DNA of 36,916 bases, taken from NCBI GenBank assembly GCA_017481565.1, contig JAFUOZ010000103.1, forward strand, positions 1 to 36,916, read 5' to 3'. How positions within the stretch are numbered: the first letter of the stretch is position 1; every line of letters begins with the position of its first letter. A program made the position numbers and the translations under genes. Under the pieces are notes generated by a model. The model was not told the DNA's origin and ran no database searches. It saw only the letters and a program-made list of their open reading frames with translations. The stretch comes from Oscillospiraceae bacterium. Its GTDB lineage: Bacteria > Bacillota > Clostridia > Oscillospirales > Ruminococcaceae. This document shows positions 23,818 through 32,444 of this stretch, one piece after another.

Positions 23818-24675
23818 ATGAACAGAAATATGAAGGTCGCAGCAATACACGATCTGTCAGGTATCGGCAGATGCTCGCTGACAGTTATACTCCCTGCATT
23901 ATCTGCTATGGGAATACAGGTTTGTCCCGTGCCTACTGCGATATTATCATCACATACGGGCGGTTTCGGAGATGTGGTACTGAGAGATCTTACCGATTAT
24001 ATCTCCCCTGCCTTAGAACACTATAAAAGGCTTGATTTTGATTTTGACTGTATATACAGCGGTTTTCTTGCATCAACTGAGCAGATAGATCATTGTCTTG
24101 ATTTCTTTAATTCATACAAGGGTGCTTTAAAGGTCGTTGATCCTGTTATGGCAGACCACGGAAAGCCCTATAAGACCTGCAATGATCAGCTGAGGCGCAG
24201 AATGGGTGAGCTTGTACGGATCGCTGATATCATCACTCCGAATGTTACGGAGGCGGCAATGCTCCTCGGAGAAGATCCTTATCAGCCTGATATGACCCTA
24301 CAGCAGATGAAAAGCTTTCTTGTAAGGCTTTCGGAGCTGGGTCCCGAAACGGTTGTTATTACAAGCGTTTTTTCGGGAGGAAAAACCTGTAATATCGGTT
24401 ATGACCGTGTACACAGCAAATTCTGGCGGGTCCCCTATTCAATGGTAAGCGGAAATTATCCCGGAACAGGCGATATTTTTGCGGCTGTTCTCACAGGCTC
24501 TATCCTCAGAGGAGACAGTCTGCCTCTTGCCATGAACAGAGCAGCTTCCTTCCTGGAGCTTGCTATCAAGACAACCTACGGTTATTCAACCGATCCGCGA
24601 GAGGGTATCCTGCTGGAAGGATGTCTCAGCTATCTTATGGGCAATCCTACTTTATGCGATTATGAAACACTCTGA
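23818..24675 (+). CDS. pdxY: Pyridoxal/pyridoxamine kinase
   Basis: The enzyme phosphorylates B6 vitamers at the 5' position in salvage of pyridoxal phosphate. The 285 residues show the PdxK/PdxY-type ribokinase fold: VAAIHDLSGIGRCSLTVILP at the start, SSHTGGFGD, VVDPVMADHGK, TPNVTEAAMLLG, and the anion-hole motif GTGDIFAAVLTG. I chose the ATG at 23818, 16 bp after the ABC-F stop with GGGG upstream. A GTG at 23782 would add 12 residues and overlap ABC-F. pdxK/pdxY labels are used loosely in Firmicutes, so the exact vitamer is uncertain. Confidence 0.87.
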   Translation: MNRNMKVAAIHDLSGIGRCSLTVILPALSAMGIQVCPVPTAILSSHTGGFGDVVLRDLTDYISPALEHYKRLDFDFDCIYSGFLASTEQIDHCLDFFNSYKGALKVVDPVMADHGKPYKTCNDQLRRRMGELVRIADIITPNVTEAAMLLGEDPYQPDMTLQQMKSFLVRLSELGPETVVITSVFSGGKTCNIGYDRVHSKFWRVPYSMVSGNYPGTGDIFAAVLTGSILRGDSLPLAMNRAASFLELAIKTTYGYSTDPREGILLEGCLSYLMGNPTLCDYETL

Positions 24676-24714
24676 TATTATATAGTATAAATATTTTTCA
24701 CCGAGGAATAATAT

Positions 24715-25209
24715 ATGCGCAATCTTAATATAGTTCTTGTTGAACCGCAGATCCCTCAGAATACAGGCAATATCTCACGTACCTGTGCAGTTACGGGAGC
24801 ACGTCTGCATCTTATAAGACCCTTCGGCTTTGAAATATCCGATAAGCACCTTAAACGTGCGGGTCTTGATTACTGGGATAAGCTTGATGTTACCTATTAC
24901 GACAGTCTTGATGATTTTTTTGCACGTACAGAAGGGACATATTTCTTTTTCACCACCAAGGGCAGAAAAATACATTCTGAGGTATCATATCCCGACAACA
25001 GTTATCTTATTTTCGGACGTGAGGACAAGGGACTTCCCGAAAGTCTTTTATATAATAATCCCAATAGCTGTGTACGGATACCTATGAGGCCTATGCTCAG
25101 AAGCCTTAATTTATCCAATTCCGTTGCAATAGGCGTTTATGAGGTTCTAAGACAATGGGATTATCCCGAGCTTACTTCTGAAGGACAGCTTACTGAATAT
25201 ACATGGTAA
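24715..25209 (+). CDS. trmL: tRNA (cytidine/uridine-34) 2'-O-methyltransferase
   Basis: TrmL methylates the ribose at wobble position 34 of certain leucine tRNAs, using S-adenosylmethionine. The 164-residue protein is a SPOUT methyltransferase with the trefoil-knot motifs. IVLVEPQIPQNTGNISRTCA and LHLIRPFGFEISDKHLKRAG lead, YLIFGREDKGLPESLL carries the SAM-binding Gly-Glu pair, and IPMRPMLRSLNLSNSVAIGV closes the knot. GAGGA precedes the ATG, 39 bp after the kinase gene, in the same operon. Confidence 0.95.
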   Translation: MRNLNIVLVEPQIPQNTGNISRTCAVTGARLHLIRPFGFEISDKHLKRAGLDYWDKLDVTYYDSLDDFFARTEGTYFFFTTKGRKIHSEVSYPDNSYLIFGREDKGLPESLLYNNPNSCVRIPMRPMLRSLNLSNSVAIGVYEVLRQWDYPELTSEGQLTEYTW

Positions 25210-25239
25210 ACAATACTTAAATATACGGAGGTGCAGACT

Positions 25240-26109
25240 ATGCATAAAATCAAGATCATGACCGATTCTGCAAGTGATATACCAAAGGAATATGAGGAAA
25301 AGCACAACATAAAAATAATCTGCTTTCCTATTACCGTAAACGGAAAGGATTTTCATGACAGAGATATTCCTATGCAGGAATATTATGAGCTTATCATAAA
25401 TTCTCCCGATCTTCCAAAACATTCACAGATCACATCAATACAGTTTGAAGAATATTTCAAGGAATATTTCGATCAGGGCTATGATGAGATCTTTTATATT
25501 TCCATTGCTTCAAAGGGTTCTAATACCTATAATTCCGCAAGAATGGGAAGGGATCAGTTCTTTGAGAATAATCCTGAGGCAAAGAACAAGATGAATATAA
25601 GAATCATTGATTCGGGAAATTATTCGGGTACTTACGGTTATCCTGTTGTTCAGGCAGCGATCAAGGCTGAAAACGGTACATCTCCCGATGAGATAGAGGG
25701 TTATCTGAAGGAATGGTTTTCCTGCTGTGAGGTACATCTTGGCTGCTATACCCTTGAATTTGTAAAAAAATCGGGCAGAGTAAGCTCTGCGGCCGGCTTT
25801 GTTGGAGAGGTGCTTGGACTGCGCCCTGTTATCAAGATAAAGGACGGCGTTTCAACTGTTACCGCAAAGGTAAGGGGCGACAAGGCAGTCGTTCCGAAGA
25901 TCGCAGACATTACCTGCGAAAGAATTATACCTCAGTCACCCTATGTTTTAATGGTAGGCTATAATCCTGAATTTACAGATGATCTTGAAAAGGAGCTTAC
26001 AAAGCGTCTGGGATATCCTCCCGAAATGCGCTTTCAGATAGGCGGAGCGGTATCCGCAAACTGCGGACCGAAAACCGTTGCGGTTGCTTTCAAGGCTAAA
26101 TCGGAATAA
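25240..26109 (+). CDS. DegV-family fatty-acid-binding protein
   Basis: DegV proteins bind a single fatty acid and act with fatty-acid kinase (FakA) as FakB, feeding exogenous fatty acids to phospholipid synthesis. The 289 residues start MHKIKIMTDSASDIPKEYEE, with the DSASD motif, followed by PKHSQITSIQFEEYFKEY, IASKGSNTYNSARMGRDQF and RIIDSGNYSGTYGYPVVQAA, and a second domain with KKSGRVSSAAGFVGEVLGLR. The ATG at 25240 is preferred because GGAGG lies eight bases upstream; the GTG at 25231 overlaps that site. It is the last gene of the ABC-F operon, 30 bp after trmL. No fakA is in the window. Confidence 0.92.
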   Translation: MHKIKIMTDSASDIPKEYEEKHNIKIICFPITVNGKDFHDRDIPMQEYYELIINSPDLPKHSQITSIQFEEYFKEYFDQGYDEIFYISIASKGSNTYNSARMGRDQFFENNPEAKNKMNIRIIDSGNYSGTYGYPVVQAAIKAENGTSPDEIEGYLKEWFSCCEVHLGCYTLEFVKKSGRVSSAAGFVGEVLGLRPVIKIKDGVSTVTAKVRGDKAVVPKIADITCERIIPQSPYVLMVGYNPEFTDDLEKELTKRLGYPPEMRFQIGGAVSANCGPKTVAVAFKAKSE

Positions 26110-26154
26110 AATAACGCCGTTTCATGTTATAAGGCATGAAACGGCGGTTTTTTA
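26110..26154. terminator. Terminator between convergent degV and transporter genes
   Basis: CGCCGTTTCATG (26115-26126) pairs perfectly with CATGAAACGGCG (26135-26146), loop eight bases, then GTTTTTTT on +. It ends at the stop codon of the convergent permease gene. Confidence 0.93.
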
Positions 26155-28863
26155 TTCTCTGTTTTTCAGCACCTCGGCAGGCGAGATTTTCTTAAGCTTA
26201 TTTACAAGCAAAGCATTTATAATAAAATATATCAGCATTATCACTGCAAAGATGACCGCATACATATAAATCGGAAAATCAAAATCCATTCCGCACGCCG
26301 AATTTGCAATAAATACAGGGAAAAGCTTATTCATTATCAGCTTTGAAACAGGTATGGAAACAAGCGCTCCCACTGCGATTATTACAATATTTCCGTTAAG
26401 ATACAGCTTTTTTATCTCGTTTGTACGGAAGCCGAATATCTTTACAAGCGATATTCCGAAAGAAGCACGGTCAATTATAACATTTATCATAAGATACATT
26501 ACAACAAAGAAAATAACTAAAGATACGGTAATAAGCATTGTATACATAGTTTTCATCTGACTTACAAATATGCCTGCCGCTCTTGTTATATCCTCCCGTG
26601 TTGTAACAGCGTAGATCCTGCCGCTTTCAATATCAAGATTTTCATCAGAAAGAAGTACGTTATAATAATCCTCGTCCTTTCCGAAAAGCTCTCTCATGCT
26701 TTCAATATCCATAAATACTGTCAGTCCTATGGAATAATCTGCTATATCGGAAACCGTAAAGGCATAATCCTTATCGTCGGCACTGTCTGTAAGGATAAAT
26801 TTATCGCCTATGGACAGGTCATATTTCTGAGCTGCTGCTGAGCTTGCTGTTATACTGTTCATGCCCTTTTCGGGATCACAGGGATAATATTTATTGTCAT
26901 CATCTATTCCAATAAGGCTTACGCTCAATGTATATCCCATATGATTTACCGAAAGTTCCTCCATATAGCAGGCTTCCGCATTTTCGGGGACTTCCTTTTC
27001 GGGATATTTTAATGTATACATATTTTCAAATTTTACATCTGCTATATTATCGTTTTTAAGATTATTGCAAAGTGTATAGCAGTTCATTCCAAGCATGAAT
27101 ACCAATAAACATATAAACATACCGAATACAACTGTAAGTGCCGCTCTTGCTTCACGGAGCGTCTGACGTATCTGAAAACGTCTGATAAATCCCATGTTCC
27201 CAAGCTCTATTCTGCCTCGGCGGCTTATTTTCTGTTCGTTTCTGATAAGCGACAGTGCTGTACGGGAAAGCTTTTTGCTTATGACGATATAATTTACCAT
27301 GACTGATATCACAGGGGGCATGACTACTGCATAGATTATCAGATATAAAGGATATACAGGCTCTAAATCGGGAACTGAGAAATAATTATATGTATCTCTC
27401 ATCTGCCAAACAATTCCGAAACGGCTGAAACCTATAGCTGAGCCGATAATTCCTCCTGCAAGACAGATGATAGTCGGAAGTGCGATATAATGACCGATAA
27501 GATCACGTTTTTTCGCTCCTAATGCGTACAGTGCGCCGATAACACTGCTTTCGCGCTGTATCTGATGGATCACAAATACAGAAATAACATAGGTGAAAAG
27601 GATCATCAGCACAACGCCTGCTATAAGTCCGATATTTTTATATGTAATAACATCATTTGCGGCGGCTTTTATTCTCGGATTATCCTCTGCCTTTAAAAAC
27701 TCCGTAAGATTATCAATATCAACAGAAATTTCATTAAAAAAATCATCTGTCTCTGTTTTAAGTTCGGCAGTACCCTCCGAAAGCTCTGCTGAGCCTTTAT
27801 AAGCTTCGTTTACTCCGTCTGTATATTCCCTGACACCTTTATTATATTCGGTGATACCGTCAAGGACCGCTTTCAGTGCAATAAGCTGTTCAGAATCTGT
27901 AAGTGCAATATATCCGTCCAGTATTTCACTGTAATTATCCTCTGTAAGCGTTTCGGGAGCGTTTATCGCCGAAAGTGCCGAATTGCCTATCTCAAGATAG
28001 CCTTCAAGGATACTGTCTGCACCTGTATTCAGCTTATCGCTGTTCTTATCAAGCTCGGATAAGCCTTCTGAAAGCTCTTCGGCTCCCTCTGCAAGCTCGG
28101 AAATACCTTCCTGCATATCTTCCTTTTTGCCGATAATATCTTCGATAAGCTCACGGAAATAGATATTCTCTACCGCATTATAATCAAATTCAAGGTCTTT
28201 TATCATTTCCTTAAGCTCATTATCGGTGATAGCTCCGTTAAGGCGATATGCATAGCAGTATTCCTCGGCAGGAACGCCTTCTGTATTTTTAATAAGCCTA
28301 TACTGTTCCTTGTGGACAAATATTGTTCCGAATGTACTGCTTTCAACGCCTGTATCTGACAGCTTTGCTATGGGCATATCATAATCGGGAGATGAGCCTG
28401 TTCCTGTGATGATCAGTGAGTATCCTTTTACGTCTATAATATCTCCCACTGAAATCTTATGTTCTTCTGCATAACGCTTTTCAATGACCGCTTCACCTGT
28501 TTTTTCGGCAATACGTCCCTCATCTACATTGACAAGATCTATGCTTTCACGATTTGCAAATACTCTCAATACTGATGAATCCTGCATTTTTATGTCAAGG
28601 GAAAATTGCTCTTCAAGGTCAATTCCCGTATCTTTAAGCGTCTGCTTCTGTGCATCGTCAAGTGGAAGAAATACTGTGAAATATCCGTCCTGTACTTTGT
28701 TTTCTTCTGCTTTTGCGGTACTTCCCGTAATAAATGTTTCGGCTGCTCCCACTACAGCTATGACCATGAACATACCGAAGATTATCATCAGAAATAATGC
28801 TGTGTAACGTGCAAAATTGCTTTTAAGATCACGTATCAGCCTTTTATTAAGCACTCTTTTCAT
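26152..28863 (-). CDS. FtsX-type ABC transporter permease with coiled-coil ectodomain
   Basis: The 903-residue membrane protein has a first helix near residues 17-40, a long extracytoplasmic domain to about 405, then helices in two FtsX-like groups, the last near the C-terminus ending NALLVNKLKKISPAEVLKNRE. This is the MacB/FtsX plan of permeases that change shape to drive export or signalling rather than pump a channel. Residues about 245-380 form a low-complexity helical region with repeats such as GISELAEGAEELSEGLSELD and ELSEGTAELKTETDDFF. They recall the heptads of YhgE/Pip proteins. The gene overlaps the ATPase by 1 bp (TAATG), so translation is coupled. The TetR regulator and operators nearby suggest induction by a toxic compound or envelope stress. 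Confidence 0.88.
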   Translation of the reverse strand: MKRVLNKRLIRDLKSNFARYTALFLMIIFGMFMVIAVVGAAETFITGSTAKAEENKVQDGYFTVFLPLDDAQKQTLKDTGIDLEEQFSLDIKMQDSSVLRVFANRESIDLVNVDEGRIAEKTGEAVIEKRYAEEHKISVGDIIDVKGYSLIITGTGSSPDYDMPIAKLSDTGVESSTFGTIFVHKEQYRLIKNTEGVPAEEYCYAYRLNGAITDNELKEMIKDLEFDYNAVENIYFRELIEDIIGKKEDMQEGISELAEGAEELSEGLSELDKNSDKLNTGADSILEGYLEIGNSALSAINAPETLTEDNYSEILDGYIALTDSEQLIALKAVLDGITEYNKGVREYTDGVNEAYKGSAELSEGTAELKTETDDFFNEISVDIDNLTEFLKAEDNPRIKAAANDVITYKNIGLIAGVVLMILFTYVISVFVIHQIQRESSVIGALYALGAKKRDLIGHYIALPTIICLAGGIIGSAIGFSRFGIVWQMRDTYNYFSVPDLEPVYPLYLIIYAVVMPPVISVMVNYIVISKKLSRTALSLIRNEQKISRRGRIELGNMGFIRRFQIRQTLREARAALTVVFGMFICLLVFMLGMNCYTLCNNLKNDNIADVKFENMYTLKYPEKEVPENAEACYMEELSVNHMGYTLSVSLIGIDDDNKYYPCDPEKGMNSITASSAAAQKYDLSIGDKFILTDSADDKDYAFTVSDIADYSIGLTVFMDIESMRELFGKDEDYYNVLLSDENLDIESGRIYAVTTREDITRAAGIFVSQMKTMYTMLITVSLVIFFVVMYLMINVIIDRASFGISLVKIFGFRTNEIKKLYLNGNIVIIAVGALVSIPVSKLIMNKLFPVFIANSACGMDFDFPIYMYAVIFAVIMLIYFIINALLVNKLKKISPAEVLKNRE

Positions 28864-29564
28864 TACAGGTCCTCCAAATCAGCCGCAGGAACACGGGTTT
28901 TATTTATGTAATCCTCTTTTATAAGACCGTCCTTGACTATTATCACCTTATGCACCATATTTTTTATGGAATTGTTATGGGTCACTATAAGCATCGTTGT
29001 TCCGTACTTTTCATTGATCTTTTCAAGGAGTATGAGTATATCCCGTGAGGTTTTTGAATCAAGCGCTCCTGTCGGCTCATCACAAAGAAGCAGCTTTGGA
29101 TTTTTTATAAGGGCACGGGCAATAGCGCATCTCTGCTGCTGTCCTCCCGAAAGCTGTGAGGGAAATTTATTCTGATGCTCCGTAAGTCCGAGAGTTTCAA
29201 GAAGCTCATCCATATCGAGAGAATCATCGGTAAGGTATTCGCATACCTGTATATTTTCACGTACTGTAAGATTCGGAACAAGATTATAGAACTGAAAGAT
29301 AAATCCCAGATTATCTCTGCGGTAATCGGAAAGTGCATCGGATTTAAGACCAAAAATCTCCTTGCCGTCAACCTTTACCGAGCCGCTGTCCATTGTGTCA
29401 AGTCCGCCTATACAGTTGAGCAGGGTGGATTTTCCTGAGCCTGATGTTCCCTGGATAACTACCATTTGTCCCCTGTCAACGCTTGCGGTTATTCCCTTAA
29501 GCACCTGAATATAGCTTGAATCCTTACCATAGCTTTTCTTTACATCTTTGATTTCGAGATACAT
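28863..29564 (-). CDS. LolD/MacB-type ABC transporter ATPase
   Basis: The 233-residue ATPase partners the FtsX-type permease. It has Walker A GTSGSGKST, the Q-loop, the signature LSGGQQQRCAIARALI, Walker B LLLCDEPTGALDS, typical of the LolD/MacB branch, and the switch His in LIVTHNNS. The start has GGAGG eight to nine bases upstream. One operator palindrome at 29592-29604 lies in the 87-bp gap before it, so the transporter pair can be controlled separately from the methyltransferase-like gene upstream. Confidence 0.94.
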   Translation of the reverse strand: MYLEIKDVKKSYGKDSSYIQVLKGITASVDRGQMVVIQGTSGSGKSTLLNCIGGLDTMDSGSVKVDGKEIFGLKSDALSDYRRDNLGFIFQFYNLVPNLTVRENIQVCEYLTDDSLDMDELLETLGLTEHQNKFPSQLSGGQQQRCAIARALIKNPKLLLCDEPTGALDSKTSRDILILLEKINEKYGTTMLIVTHNNSIKNMVHKVIIVKDGLIKEDYINKTRVPAADLEDL

Positions 29565-29591
29565 TTTTATTTCCTCCGTTTTTTTATTTAA

Positions 29592-29604
29592 ATAACACTG
29601 TTAT
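29592..29604. promoter_or_regulatory. TetR-type operator, copy 1
   Basis: ATAACACTGTTAT is a 13-bp palindrome (ATAACA-N-TGTTAT) 28 bp before the ATPase start. It matches the copies at 30251, 30284, 30958 and 30971. Confidence 0.8.
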
Positions 29605-29651
29605 GTAAATGCTGCGGATATACCATTCGATATATCATATCCTTGAAGCTA

Positions 29652-30230
29652 TCAGCGTCTGCCCAGATAACGCATGGTATGCTTTCTGTATTCGTCATAT
29701 TCACTGCCGAAGGTATTGTGCATGAATTCTTCCTCCTGAAGTATCTGCAGATGAAGCATGACAGCCGCAAATACCGACAGTATCAGAAGCGGAATATTGA
29801 AAAACATAAGGCAGACAGAGCAGTAAAGCATATCAAATGCCACAAATGCAGGATTTCGGCTTATGCTGTATATTCCCCTTGTGACAAGTGAGGTCTTTTC
29901 CTCGGGTATGCCAACTCTCCAGCTTGTTTTCATTGTTACTGTTGCCATTGCGAATATTATAACAGCTGATATTCCGAGTATTATTCCTATAATTCGAAGC
30001 ATTGTCATATCATAAGCTGTAACAGCAAAAATACTTATGACCTCTGCTGCAATTACCGTGCAGGTTGCGGCTGCCATAATTTTTTCGATAAGCACAACTT
30101 TTTTGGGCTTGTTATTTCCTTTACCCATCTGATTAGTGCGTATGGACTGCTTTTTCTGAATTATCAGCTTTGCTATATAAAATGAATAAAATGCTGCAAG
30201 AATAACTAATGCCGATATTTTAAATAACAT
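29652..30230 (-). CDS. Isoprenylcysteine carboxyl methyltransferase-like membrane protein
   Basis: The 192-residue protein has about four to five transmembrane helices and the C-terminal signature of the ICMT/PEMT-like family: SWRVGIPEEKTSLVTRGIYS, ISRNPAFVAFDMLY, then the helix and EEFMHNTFGSEYDEYRKHTM. In eukaryotes ICMT methylates prenylated proteins; bacterial members mostly have unknown substrates and may methylate lipids or isoprenoids using S-adenosylmethionine. GAGGTG precedes the ATG. Two operator palindromes fall within 66 bp of the start, so it belongs to the TetR regulon with the ABC transporter. A role in modifying a transported or envelope lipid is possible but inferred only from this linkage. 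Confidence 0.8.
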   Translation of the reverse strand: MLFKISALVILAAFYSFYIAKLIIQKKQSIRTNQMGKGNNKPKKVVLIEKIMAAATCTVIAAEVISIFAVTAYDMTMLRIIGIILGISAVIIFAMATVTMKTSWRVGIPEEKTSLVTRGIYSISRNPAFVAFDMLYCSVCLMFFNIPLLILSVFAAVMLHLQILQEEEFMHNTFGSEYDEYRKHTMRYLGRR

Positions 30231-30250
30231 AATAACACCTCATTAAACAG

Positions 30251-30296
30251 ATAACACCGTTATGTATGTACTAAAAAATAAAGATAACGCTGTTAT
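30251..30296. promoter_or_regulatory. TetR-type operators, copies 2 and 3
   Basis: ATAACACCGTTAT (30251-30263) and ATAACGCTGTTAT (30284-30296) each differ by one base from the copy at 29592. Their centres are 33 bp apart, about three helical turns, on one DNA face. They lie between tetR and the ICMT-like gene and would cover its promoter region. Confidence 0.8.
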
Positions 30297-30328
30297 GTAG
30301 TTTTCAAAAAATAAACAGCTTACGCTAT

Positions 30329-30940
30329 TTATTTTTCATCAAGAAGCATGGTTGACCAGCCATGCATTGTAAAATTCATGATCTTCTTGATATGCGTCAT
30401 AGCCTTTTTTTCATCAGGCTCATGCATTATCATGTGTACGAATGCGTCGATTATCATGTGAACGATCCAGTGAAGAAGCTTTTTGTTTATATTTTTGCCG
30501 TAATGCTTACTCATCTGATCGGTCATTTCTGTATAAGTGCTTTCCATTTCATCGGCAAGGTCGCTTACACAGTTTTCGTATTTTGTCCCCTGTGCTTTGG
30601 TAAGAAGCATGACAAATGCATCGTAGTTACAGTAAATATGCGGAACGATCAGCTCAACAAATTCGTCATGATCGCCTTCTTCATGCTCATATGGCTTATT
30701 CATAAGTTCTTCATCTTCCGAATTATGCTTTCTGATAATTTCCATAAGCTCATTATATGGCTTATCAACGATCGCACCGAAAAGATCTTCCTTATCCTTA
30801 AAAAAGAAGTAAAGCGCTCCTGTGGTTACTCCTGCATCGGCGCATATTTTACGTAGAGAGGCTTTCATAAACCCCTTTTCCATAAACTCCTTTTTTGCAC
30901 TGTCAATAAGCAGCTCTCTTTTTTCCTTATCAGCCGACAC
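30329..30940 (-). CDS. TetR/AcrR-family repressor
   Basis: The 203-residue regulator has the N-terminal TetR helix-turn-helix, KRELLIDSAKKEFMEKGF then SLRKICADAGVTTGALYFFF and KDKEDLFGAIVD, and an all-helical ligand domain rich in His and Met (for example HMIIDAFVHMIMHEPDEKKA). I chose GTG at 30940, preceded by GGCGGTG. A GTG at 30964 would place the start inside the operator. Two abutting operator copies at 30958-30983 overlap the -10 box of its promoter, so it should repress itself. Further copies stand before the ICMT-like and ABC transporter genes, its likely targets. The inducer is unknown. Confidence 0.92.
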   Translation of the reverse strand: MSADKEKRELLIDSAKKEFMEKGFMKASLRKICADAGVTTGALYFFFKDKEDLFGAIVDKPYNELMEIIRKHNSEDEELMNKPYEHEEGDHDEFVELIVPHIYCNYDAFVMLLTKAQGTKYENCVSDLADEMESTYTEMTDQMSKHYGKNINKKLLHWIVHMIIDAFVHMIMHEPDEKKAMTHIKKIMNFTMHGWSTMLLDEK

Positions 30941-30957
30941 ATTTTCACCGCCTTTTG

Positions 30958-30983
30958 ATAACACTGTTACGTAACACTGTTAT
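30958..30983. promoter_or_regulatory. TetR-type operators, copies 4 and 5
   Basis: ATAACACTGTTAC (30958-30970) and GTAACACTGTTAT (30971-30983) abut with no spacer, forming a 26-bp composite palindrome centred on ACGT. Copy 5 overlaps the -10 box of tetR by two bases. Confidence 0.85.
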
Positions 30984-31010
30984 CATATCATATTTTTTTG
31001 TTATTGTCAA
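30982..31010 (-). promoter_or_regulatory. Promoter of tetR
   Basis: On the minus strand TTGACA (31010-31005) and TATGAT (30987-30982) are separated by 17 bp. Confidence 0.8.
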
Positions 31011-31159
31011 TACAGAATTGTATAACAATCAGAATATTCAGCTATTATCAACAAAACACAAAGGTGTATCTGTACCGGAGTTGTATACACCTACAAAGTT
31101 TATTTTCATATTCTGCGTCAAAAAGGTATATTCTCATTATCATACAAAACATTCTGTAC

Positions 31160-31198
31160 TAAAAAAATTGAGGTCTTTTATAGCAAAAGACCTCAACC
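31160..31198 (-). terminator. Terminator of the LysR gene
   Basis: TTGAGGTCTTTT (31168-31179) pairs perfectly with AAAAGACCTCAA (31185-31196), loop five bases. On the minus strand T7 follows. Between here and the tetR promoter only a smaller hairpin (GGTGTAT/ATACACC, near 31063-31090) is seen. Confidence 0.93.
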
Positions 31199-31206
31199 GA
31201 TATTAT

Positions 31207-32136
31207 TTATTTTAACATAGAAACCTCATCACGTACACGATAAAGCTCATCTAAAAACGAATTATCTATATCGTTGAAACGGTAAGATGAGTGATAAACA
31301 AGGATATCTTTATATCTTTTTGAAATACCCTTGCAGCGACGCTGAACAAGACCCGCTCTTTCAAGAGTTTCCTCAGGCATGGGAGAAACCCACATATATG
31401 TGGTGGGAACACCCTGCAGCAGATCGAACTGACTTCCTCTCTCATATACATAGACGCGGCGGTGGCTGTATCCCTCGTCATTCTTTTTGGTATAAGCCGC
31501 CGAAAGATACGGCACAGTAAGGTCACCGTGAACGATCTCGGTCATATCTTCAAGCATTTTGCAGGGTATCTCGTCATATTGGGCAAGAGGACTGTTCTTT
31601 GAAAGAAGCAGCTGATACTCAAACTTAAGCACAGGCTCATTTCTGAGTGCCTTTTCGCTGAGCATGGAAAGAAAATATTCCTCATAGGCATTTTCATATC
31701 TGATAATAGCCATATTATGAGTGCTTTCTGTTACATTTGTAATAGCTTCAACGGAGTTTGTTTCTTTGAAATCAATAGTAAGCTGTTTGTCCGCCGGGAG
31801 TTTTTTTACGAAATTGGCAAAGGCATAGGTAACATAGGAAGCTCTGGGAACCGATATGCTGAAGGATATCTTGTTTGAGGTCTCAGGCTTGTAAAGACCC
31901 TCGATCTTATCCATCTGAATAAGGATTGCCCTTGCATATTCAAGAAATTCCGCACCCTTTTCTGTGGGGAAAACACCTTTTGCACTTCTTTTGAATATGG
32001 GAATACCCACTTCATTTTCAACTTCCTTGATCGCCTTTGAAAGATTAGGCTGTCCCATAAAAAGGTTTGACGCCGCCTTTGTAATAGAGCCTACCTTTTC
32101 AACCTCTACCATGTATTTAAGATGCTGCAGATTCAT
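31207..32136 (-). CDS. LysR-family transcriptional regulator
   Basis: The 309-residue regulator begins MNLQHLKYMVEVEKVGSITK. It carries the LysR winged helix-turn-helix (AASNLFMGQPNLSKAIKEVE, then NEVGIPIFKRSAKGVFPTEK), a linker helix and a periplasmic-binding-protein-like effector domain. I chose ATG 32136, with AAGGGG upstream, over the longer frame because the promoter at 32171-32199 overlaps the latter. It is divergent from the ECF sigma gene with a 308-bp gap between starts. LysR proteins usually regulate the divergent neighbour or themselves, so the sigma factor is a candidate target. The ligand is unknown. Confidence 0.92.
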   Translation of the reverse strand: MNLQHLKYMVEVEKVGSITKAASNLFMGQPNLSKAIKEVENEVGIPIFKRSAKGVFPTEKGAEFLEYARAILIQMDKIEGLYKPETSNKISFSISVPRASYVTYAFANFVKKLPADKQLTIDFKETNSVEAITNVTESTHNMAIIRYENAYEEYFLSMLSEKALRNEPVLKFEYQLLLSKNSPLAQYDEIPCKMLEDMTEIVHGDLTVPYLSAAYTKKNDEGYSHRRVYVYERGSQFDLLQGVPTTYMWVSPMPEETLERAGLVQRRCKGISKRYKDILVYHSSYRFNDIDNSFLDELYRVRDEVSMLK

Positions 32137-32170
32137 TATATCTATCCCCTTTTTATGTGATGTTATATAC

Positions 32171-32199
32171 ATTATAATACACATAACAGTTTTTGTCTA
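32171..32199 (-). promoter_or_regulatory. Promoter of the LysR gene
   Basis: On the minus strand TAGACA (32199-32194) and TATAAT (32176-32171) are separated by 17 bp. Confidence 0.7.
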
Positions 32200-32274
32200 G
32201 GGTTATTTTGTGAATATCTTATAATTTACAGCATCATGTTATTTTATTAACAAAAAATACCACATTTATCCTAC

Positions 32275-32303
32275 TTGACCGCCATGTAAATATGGTGTAT
32301 AAT
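32275..32303 (+). promoter_or_regulatory. Promoter of the ECF sigma operon
   Basis: TTGACC (32275-32280), a 17-bp spacer and TATAAT (32298-32303) make a housekeeping promoter. It leaves a leader of about 135 nt before the sigma gene. Upstream, TGTTA-N6-TAACA (32237-32252) lies between the two divergent promoters and may be a regulator site. Nothing else is recognised in this 308-bp gap. Confidence 0.7.
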
Positions 32304-32444
32304 AATTGTAAGGTATATACTCAGGGTGTTTGTAAATATTCTGATATACTTCTGTTAATATTTTTAGATAACGAAAAATTCTGCACTTTACGATTGTTTA
32401 TATTACAGAACAGCATAAAATTTACATATACAGAGAGGAACGCC

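Noticed and set aside
30362..30856. 164-codon frame on + opposite tetR
   Set aside because: Shadow of the His/Met-rich TetR coding; no promoter, ribosome-binding site or recognisable motif.
32292..32444. N-terminal extension of the ECF sigma factor
   Set aside because: The ATG at 32292 overlaps the promoter and has no ribosome-binding site; sigma region 2 begins normally after ATG 32445.
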